From Prorocentrum cordatum (Eukaryota; Sar; Dinophyceae; Prorocentrales; Prorocentraceae), in contig CAUYUJ010014773.1 in NCBI GenBank assembly GCA_963575745.1, positions 305,758 through 369,757 on the forward strand: 64,000 nucleotides of DNA, in the 5' to 3' direction. The notes below the pieces were generated by a model that saw only the letters and a program-made list of their open reading frames with translations, was not told the origin of the DNA and made no database searches. A program made the translations under genes and the position numbers. Below, one piece after another: positions 57,421 through 64,000 of the stretch (its first letter is position 1; the number at the start of each line of letters is the position of its first letter).

Positions 57421-58730
57421 AGCACCCACTACTCATTACTCACTACCCACTACTGACTACTCGCTACTCGCTACTCACTCCTCACTACCTCCTACTCACT
57501 ACTCACAACTCACTAATCACTATCCACAACTCACTACCCACCACCGGCTACTCGCTACTCACTACTCCCTACTCACCACTCCCTCCTCCCTATTCACTAC
57601 TCACTACCCACTATACAATACTCATTACTCACTAAGCACTACTCACTACTTCCCTACTCCCTACTCACTAATCACTACTCATTACCCACTGCCCACTAAT
57701 CCACTACTCGCTACTCACTACTCATATCCCACAAATCACTACTCACCACCCACTACTCGCTACTCCCTAGACAATACTGACTACACAGTACTCAGTACTC
57801 ACTACTCGCTACTCCCATACTCGCTACTCAATACTCACTACTCACTCCCCGCTACTCACTACTGACTACTCACTACTCACTAATCACTACAAAGTCTCTA
57901 GTCACTAGTCACAGGTCACTAGTCACAAGGCACTAGTCACTACCCACTACCCACTAATCGCTACTCACTACCCACTATTCGCTACCCACTTCATACTACT
58001 CACAGCTCACTGATCCCTACTCCCTACTCAATACTCACTACTCACTACTCGCTACTCCCTAGTCGTTACTCACGAATCACTACCCACTACTCACTACTGA
58101 CTACTCTCTACTCACTACTCACTACGCCCTACTCGCTCCTCACTACTCCCTACTCGCTACTCCCTACTCGCTACTCACTACATACTACCCACTGCCACTA
58201 CCCACTACTCTCTATTCATCACTACTCACTACTCACTACTCATTACGCACTACGTATTACTCAGTACTCAGTACTCACTACTCACTACTCACTACTCACT
58301 ACTCGCTACTCTCTACTCACTACTCGCTACTCACTACTCACTACTCACTACTCACTACTCACTACTCACTACTCACTACGCACTACGCACTACCCACTAC
58401 TCACTACTCACTAATCACTACTGGCCACCCACTACTCACTATCCACTACTCACTACCCACTTCTTACTACTCCCTACTCCCTACTCAGTACTCACTACTC
58501 ACTACTCGCTACTCACAACTCACTACTCACTACTCGCCACTCACTACTCACTAATCAGTACACACTACTCACTATTCACTACTCACTACTCCCCATTCCC
58601 TACTCCCTACTCCCTACTCGCCGCTCACTACCCACTACTCACTACCCAATACTCACTACTCACTACGTACTAACTCACTACCCACTACTCACCACTCCCT
58701 ACTCCCAACTCCGTACTCCCTAGACACCCT
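57421..58730. repeat. 7-bp CTCACTA array (~1.3 kb)
   Basis: Degenerate CTCACTA heptamers (also read as ACTACTC) with CGCTACT, CCCTACT, CCCACTA and AGTACTC variants. Purest at about 58330-58380. Plus-strand translations are broken by frequent TAC/TAG changes and are meaningless. Confidence 0.97.
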
Positions 58731-59415
58731 CTCTGGCGCAGAAGCGAGAAGCGAGAGGGGGCCCCCCTCCCCGGCTCCCTTTCCGGCGCAAACGGGGGGG
58801 GAGGATGGGGAGTGGGTTCGAACCCCCGCCCCCTTTCAGCGCCAAGGGGGGGGGGGTCCGGACTCCCCCCGCCCCTTCAAGGGAGGGGAGGGGGGGAGCA
58901 TTTTCGCACCCCCCCCCTTAAGGAGGGAAGGGGGGGGGGGTTCGGGACCGCCCCCCCCCCTTGAAGGGGGGGAGGGGGAGTGGGGGTTCTGGACCCCCCC
59001 CCCCCGCTTCGTGTATTCAGGGAGATCCACTGGCGCACTTTCGATGATGATAATAGCGCCGCTGGTGACGATAATGACAACGGCGACGGCACGGCACGGC
59101 CAATGACGGCGCTGTTGCTGGCCACGCCGACGACGATGACAGCGTCCTCGCGTCGGTGATGAAGTTTTTGGAAGGAGTGCGACGTGCGCGCGCGGCCGAC
59201 GCGCGGGTGGCCCGCATGATATTATTTGACACGGATCGCGCCCCCCAGCACGCGCGCAAGGGCGTTCGAATGATGTCGACATGCGGCGCGAAATGCCCGC
59301 TTGGCAGAATGTGATGAACATCGTGGAACACCAAGGGTACACTTTGAGAATTCGCAAGGGCGCGATCGCAGTTTTTGATAAAATAAAGCACGGATGTTGA
59401 AACACCATGTCTGTA

Positions 59416-59586
59416 TATATATATACACACATATATACAGACAAGCCTGCAGTGGCGCATCGCGCCATGCACCTTGGTCCTTGAAGTTTGGTATGCAGGC
59501 GGAACGGCAGGAAGGTTAAGCCGACAATTTAGCGATAACCTCTTGTTGCCTTTCCCGATCAATCCTTGTTGCCTCGTTGCGATATA

Positions 59587-59620
<34 letters not shown>

Positions 59621-59690
59621 ATATGTATATATATATATATATGTATATATGCACATGTGTATATATGTATATATATATGTGTAGATATGA
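59416..59690. mobile_element. ~275-bp insertion bounded by TA microsatellites
   Basis: In other units ACCATGT.. runs straight into a TTCGGGGCAC / GGACAC-type block. Here ACCATGTCTG is followed by TATATATACACACATATAT, a ~150-bp core (GCCTGCAGTGGCGCATCGCG, TTGTTGCCTTTCCCGATC), and a second long TA/TATG tract (59582-59690) before GAGTATTCGGGGCAC resumes. It looks like a SINE-sized insert with TA-rich ends; no target duplication was resolved. Confidence 0.5.
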
Positions 59691-60324
59691 GTATTCGGGG
59701 CACAGAAATTTGAAGTCTTTACGAAACATCCAGTTTTTGACATATTCCCGCATGCGCGCGCGACAACGCGCGCGTGAACACTTCGTCCCATCCTTTGCAA
59801 GGGGCTCTTGCGACAGCACGCGCGCAAGGGCGTTCGAACGATGTCGGCATGCGCGCGGGCGAGATGCCCGTTTGGTTGCATGCTATGAAAATGTTTTTTT
59901 AAAAAAAACCTATGGTTTTCTGAGGAATTGGCAAAAGCGCGAGCGCAAACTTTGTTTGAACATTCCTGTTGCAAAACCATGTGTTTACATGCTTTCCGGA
60001 CGCTCGATTTTGAAATCCTTACGAAACCTAGGGTGGTTGAAAGGTTTCGGCATGCGCGCGCGACGACGCGCGCGTGTGTACTTCCTTCCATTTGTTGCAA
60101 GGGATTTTTGGAAACTGGTGCTTTTTGATAAACGAGCGCGCGCGCATCATATTTTTGCAGAGGATGAGGGGGGAAGGGGGTGGCGAACTCCGGCTTGGCT
60201 GGGATGGTACGAACTCACATTTAGGATGGGCGATGGGGCATAGTGCAGAATCATATGTAAATGGCAATCGGGAAAAAGGGGCGGTTAAATCCAGGGGGAT
60301 AGATCCTAATACTCTTCAAACAAA

Positions 60325-60575
60325 TGTAGCCGCCAGACCGCCACACCGGCCCAAACGAGGGGCGGCGACGAGGTGGCGACGGAGCGGCGAAGGCGACAAC
60401 ATAGCCGCCAGACCGCCACACCAGCCCAGACGAGGGGCGGCGACGAGGTGGCGACGGCGACAACATAGCCGCCAGACCGCCACACCGACCCAGGCGAGGG
60501 GCGGCGACGAGGCGGCGACGGGGCGGCGAAGGAGACAATATGGCCGCCAGACCGCCACGCCACCCCAATGCCTTC
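60325..60575 (+). repeat. ~75-bp minisatellite, 3.5 units
   Basis: GCCGCCAGACCGCCACACC starts units at 60329, 60404, 60468 and 60543 (spacings 75, 64, 75). Units also hold GAGGGGCGGCGACGAGG. It directly follows the last satellite unit. Confidence 0.9.
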
Positions 60576-60779
60576 GAGGAGAAACAAGAGCCCCTAGGTG
60601 CAAGCACTGCTCGGGGAAACATCCTTACTCCCCTTCGCCCCTCCTCCCTCATCCCACCTCTTGGTGGCTTCTCTGCTCGTGCTGTGCCGCTCCATGCATG
60701 GGTTGCTCTCGGTGTGTTGTCTCTGCCGCGGCCGCGCGGGCCTGCGGCGGCGGCGCCGCGGCCGGGGGGGGGCGCCTGC

Positions 60780-60905
60780 CGCCCGATAGGAAAAAAAGGT
60801 GTGTGTGGGGGGGGGGGGGGGGGGGGGGGGGGGAAGGGGGGGGGCCGGCGGCGTTGGGAGAGGGGGGGGGGGCAGGGCAGGTACGAGGCGAGGCGGGAGG
60901 GCGGG
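60780..60905. repeat. G-run tract
   Basis: Includes a run of more than 20 consecutive G (about 60807-60832) and further G8-G9 runs. The exact run length may be unreliable in any assembly. Confidence 0.9.
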
Positions 60906-61149
60906 GGAGCGGGAGGGCAGTCGACCGGCATTGCAGAAAGGCGGGAGAAACAACGATAACTCCTTGTTACCGTCTTTCGCCGTCGCCTTCGTTATAGTAA
61001 ATGTGTTCCTTTCATTACCTAACAGCGAAGACTGATAGGTTTCTAGTGGGATCAAAAGAGAGCAGCAGATCACTCCACAGGGGGGTCCGGGCAGGTGTTG
61101 GGAGTTGCCGGGCGGCAATGAGCCGGGCTCGTTTTTCACCAACAGTCAC

Positions 61150-61495
61150 ACACTTCGTGCTCTTCGCCTTCCCAAAACTCCATTCCCAGGCCACATTCTG
61201 GGGGGCCGGATGCAACTGTAGGCCACTTCGTGCTCTTCTATTTCCCAAAACTCCATTCCCGGGCCACATTCTGGGGGGCCGGATCCAACTGTAGGCCACT
61301 TCGTGCTCTTCCATTTCCCAGAACTCCATTCCCGGGCCACATTTTGGATGCCCGGAGCCAACTGTAAGCCCTTTCGTGCTCTTCCATTTCCCAGAACTCC
61401 ATTCCCGGGCCACATTTTGGATGCCCGGAGCCAACTCTAGTCCACTTCCTGGTCTTCGAGTTCCCAGAACTCCATTCCCGGGCCACATTTTGGAA
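61150..61495. repeat. 73-bp minisatellite, five units
   Basis: GGCCACATT(C/T)TGG recurs at 61189, 61262, 61335, 61408 and 61481, exactly 73 bp apart. Units also contain CTTCGTGCTCTTCCATTTCC and CAGAACTCCATTCCCGGG. It lies ~330 bp upstream of the EEP pseudogene. Confidence 0.95.
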
Positions 61496-61827
61496 AAGGA
61501 AAAAGATAAGAGGAAAGAAGCAACGAGAAAAAAACAGCAAAATAGAAAAAAAAATTAGAAGGGAGTGTTGGGAAGGGGGATGGTGTGGGTGGTTGGATGG
61601 GGATGTGTGGGTGGGGGGGGGAGGTAGGGGGTGGGGGTTGGGGGGGGGTGGGTGGGGAAAAAAAATAAACCAAACAACCCACAAAATCTCAATATAAATA
61701 GCCAGACGCTTCATACTCCTTCCGCCACAGCTGTGTTTGGTTCAGGACTTGCTAGTGACACTGCAGTCCTCTGCATTCAATCGTGCCACTGCATTCATTC
61801 ACTGCAGACCACTGAGTTTTGATTGCA
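61496..61827. other. A/G-rich then mixed 5' flank of the EEP pseudogene
   Basis: AAAAGGAAAAAG-type sequence (61494-61560), G-rich GGGTGGGGG sequence (61560-61660), then ordinary sequence from about 61680 that may be the 5' leader of the downstream gene. I see no defined promoter motif. Confidence 0.4.
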
Positions 61828-64000
61828 ATGGCGTTCCCCTGGCCGTACCCCCATGTCCAACGTTCATCCGCAGCCTCTGCTCCGCGAGGCTCGTCCGAAG
61901 TGTCGCCGCCTCGCGGTGCTTCTCAGCCTGCGCCGCCTCGCGGTGCTTCTAAGCCTGCGGAGGAAGGTGGACAGACGCCTGGTTCTGGCGCTGTGCAGCC
62001 TGCGTCTTTCACGGTCGCCTCGTTCAATTTCGGGTTCGAGCAGGGCATGATGACTGGTAAGCAGGCGGCCACTCACTGCGCTAACTTCGGAAGGTTGTGC
62101 GCCGCGATAGTGGAGACCGCTGATGCTGATATTGTCTGTGGCTGCGAGGTCGGTGCGTTCCGTGAAGGCTTTCGCCGAGCAGGGATCAACGTGACAGAGA
62201 TCCTCAGTAAGCCTTTCGGTGATGGCATTCGCTTCTTGGAGGTCGACAACTACTTGACTCTCTGGGGTTCCGCGGTGCTTCTCAGCCTGCGGAACTGACT
62301 CTGTGCGAAGACAGCAAAGTTTACAGGCCTCCTAGCGGCCGAGAGATTGATGCTGTTATTTCACATTTTGAGGTGAACAAACAAGGCCATGACAAGTTCC
62401 ACGTGGTGATCGCCAACATGCACATCGTGTGCGGCAAGAAACCGCCGACCATCCAGACTCGAAAGCGGACAGTTCGCCATCTCCGCTTGCACCTGGACGG
62501 CCTGGCCAAGATTCTTGAGAATCTAAACCAGGCAGTCGTTCTGCTTGTAGTCGGCGATGACAACCTCACTTTCCAGGAGGCGCGGGAGGCTTACCAGCGC
62601 CAGCAGAACGACGAGAAGCTCTGGGAGGTCCATGCCACTCCGGCCGACCTCAAAGGCGACCACGTCGCGGTCTGCGGAGCAGTCGCCCGTTTCTGCTCCA
62701 TTGCCGTTGGCGCGTCTTTTACGGATCGTGGCATGCGCAACGGCGCACACGATGCGGTGGCGGTTGTGCTCACTCTCCTGGTGCTATTCAGCCGCCTGGC
62801 GAGAGCAAGGTCGGAAGAATTGATCTGACCATTCCGTACCTTATGCACGGACAAGCGTACAGGCGGACCGCGAGTCTTCTGTGCATTGGGATCGGTCGCC
62901 GAGTTCTACTCCTCCGCTTTCACAGACTTCACCGGGTGATCCCGACTACGTCGAGGACGTCGTTCAGAATCGCGCGGACGACTTGCACAGGGAGCTGAGG
63001 CAGCTTTGGGACGACAGGTACGACGAGGAGTACGATCCGAAAGTCCTCCATCATCTCAGTCTCTTGCTTTTCAAAAAGAGGAAGTCCACGGAGCCAGCGG
63101 ACACTAATCCAGCTGGCGCATAAAAAAAACACCTGGCTCGGAATATGACACGGCGGCCTTTGCGTCTCCGGAGGAGACTTGCCCGAAGCCTTCTCTCTGT
63201 CCTGAAAGCTTCGCAGTAGAGATAATGATGGCTTTCGCGGCATAAACCATCGACGACATGCGCTACGTTCTCACGGAGCCTGAGCGCCAGGAATTGGTCA
63301 GAGTAGCTCGCGACCAGTACGAGCAGTCGCGGCAGCAGCGTGCGCTTCAGGAACGGGATATCGAATAGGGAAAAGCGAAAGGCAAGTCTGCGCCACAAGG
63401 GGGCCATGCGGTTCCGCAGGGTCCGAACAAAGGGCCAGGCGGTAAGAAAGGTTCTCACGGTGCTTCTCAGCCTGCGGGAAAAGGTGGCCAGGCCAAGGGT
63501 GCAGGTCTGGGTAGCGTCGCCAAGTTTGTGAAAGACCAGAAGCGTAAGCGGTGGCATCGCCATTTGCAACGCGTGGCCGGTACCAAACAGATCTGGGGCT
63601 GGCCTTCTCAGGGCGCTTCGACGTTGGTTGGCTAACGCAAGCGTTGCAAGCTGATCACAGTGAGGGCCGTGATGCAGCAGTTCCCGAGGAAGCTCTGCGG
63701 CAACAGCGGCGCCGGCTGCACCACCAGAAGGCCGAGGCCATCGCGCGCTACAACGAGGGGGAGCGGCTTTCCCTCCATCTGTCTGCCCAGGCTGGCCAGG
63801 CAAAGCCGAACTTCACGCGCAGGCAGCAGGGCGTTGCAGATGTTTGAGAGCGGAGCGCTGCTTCAAATCCGCAACCAAGCGATTCTGGCGCGCGGGCACG
63901 GCCGTCTGTTCAGGGGCGATGGCGACTACCTGGACATCGGCGGCAGCACGGGCGGTGGCTCCAGGCGCATCATCGATTCTTGGCAGCCGCCGGACTGGCG
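61828..64000 (+). pseudogene. EEP-domain (endonuclease-like) dinoflagellate ORF, partial
   Basis: ATG at 61828 opens MAFPWPYPHVQRSSAASAPR, a Pro/Ala/Ser head with repeated PPRGASQPA, then FTVASFNFGFEQGMMTG and ADADIVCGCEVGAFREGFRR (endonuclease-fold start). The frame breaks at 62272 where a 20-nt motif is inserted, and resumes as ELTLCEDSKVYRPPSGREID, FHVVIANMHIVCGKKPPT, VVLLVVGDDNLTFQEARE and DRGMRNGAHDAVAVV. Further frame changes near 62790, 62890 and 62935 precede DDLHRELRQLWDDRYDEEYD. A later part, MRYVLTEPERQELVRVARDQ (63258), meets a TAG at 63366, continues KRWHRHLQRVAGTKQ, and shifts near 63598 (LAFSGRFDVGWLTQAL). It then moves into another frame at the right edge (LFRGDGDYLDIGGSTGGGSR). 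The active-site-like GDDN and the N-terminal fold suggest a nuclease-family origin; its biological role is unknown to me. It continues past 64000. Confidence 0.7.
62272..62291 (+). repeat. 20-nt motif inserted in the EEP domain
   Basis: GCGGTGCTTCTCAGCCTGCG. The same 20-mer is at 61913-61932, with one change at 61940-61959 and one at 63457-63476. Removing this copy rejoins frame 1 to frame 0 of the domain. Confidence 0.85.

Larger units (their letters stand above)
57142..59038. mobile_element. 1.9-kb element with 19-bp TIRs, heptamer-filled
   Basis: The left end GTGCGCCGCTGGATCTCCC (57142-57160) and right end GGGAGATCCACTGGCGCAC (59020-59038) are inverted repeats with two mismatches. Flanks (ACACGATGATGATGAG; TTTCGATGATGATAAT) share CGATGATGAT, and U9 shows the joined flank without the element. 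Inside, G- and C-run blocks with a CCGATCCGTCGTCGGGG repeat (57165-57310) precede telomere-like CCCTAAC units (57360-57415). A ~1.3-kb CTCACTA array and further G/C-run blocks (58750-59010) complete it. There is no transposase frame, so it would be non-autonomous if mobile. Confidence 0.7.
56853..60315 (+). repeat. GAC-satellite unit U10, interrupted
   Basis: The left part (56853-57141) matches U9 from the leader to GGTAGACACGATGATGATGA. The right part resumes at 59039 with TTTCGATGATGATAATAGCG and continues through the GCGCGC subunits (59185, 59755, 60055) to ATTTAGGATGGGCGATGGGG (60217) and the end block. Between them lies a 1,897-bp TIR-bounded element; a second insertion lies at 59416-59690. 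Confidence 0.85.

Overview
This window looks like a nuclear genome fragment of a dinoflagellate (an inference). It is GC-rich and very poor in genes. It has long tri- and hexanucleotide arrays, many minisatellites, decayed non-LTR (LINE-like) retroelements, and protein remnants of a style I associate with dinoflagellate genomes: an EEP-type endonuclease ORF and a GPPCETW ORF. A 19/21 match to the dinoflagellate spliced-leader sequence sits on the minus strand at 39703-39723. I saw no rRNA, no convincing tRNA, no CRISPR array and no bacterial-style operon. I could support no intact protein-coding gene; every recognisable coding region is a pseudogene.

Layout. 1-3.8 kb: low-complexity DNA, one 180-bp TIR repeat, and copy A of a composite minisatellite element (2070-3345). 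3.8-7.8 kb: a minus-strand LINE reverse-transcriptase (RT) pseudogene split by a 1,473-bp insertion (5728-7200) flanked by 9-bp target-site duplications. 7.8-9.5 kb: a polypyrimidine block followed by a polypurine block. 9.5-13.3 kb: the best-preserved LINE (minus strand, EN + RT + zinc knuckle), with few lesions. 13.3-18 kb: short direct and inverted repeats, a plus-strand pseudogene with methyltransferase-like motifs (15286-16575), and a direct duplication. 18-30 kb: foldback elements, minisatellites and microsatellites. 30.5-35.1 kb: a second long LINE (minus strand; EN, RT, C2H2 fingers, C-terminal module) with many stops and frameshifts. 35.7-44 kb: inverted minisatellite, perfect hairpin, polypurine tracts, spliced-leader relic, copies B and C of the composite minisatellite element, and a second copy of the TIR repeat.

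28.1-29.5 kb and 44.4-60.3 kb hold the most striking structure. It is a head-to-tail family of ten ~1.3-1.7 kb units. Each has a conserved leader, a GAC-rich tract, a ~290-bp dimer with GC-palindromes, and (in most copies) a hairpin. The last unit is interrupted by a 1.9-kb element with 19-bp terminal inverted repeats. That element is filled with a ~1.3-kb 7-bp (CTCACTA) array and degenerate telomere-like repeats, and the neighbouring unit provides an empty-site comparison. 60.3-61.7 kb: two minisatellites. 61.8-64.0 kb: a plus-strand EEP-domain pseudogene that runs off the right edge.

The sequences do not form a pathway. They record successive retroelement insertion, nested transposition, satellite amplification and decay. 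Base-pair boundaries given for repeats are hand-read.
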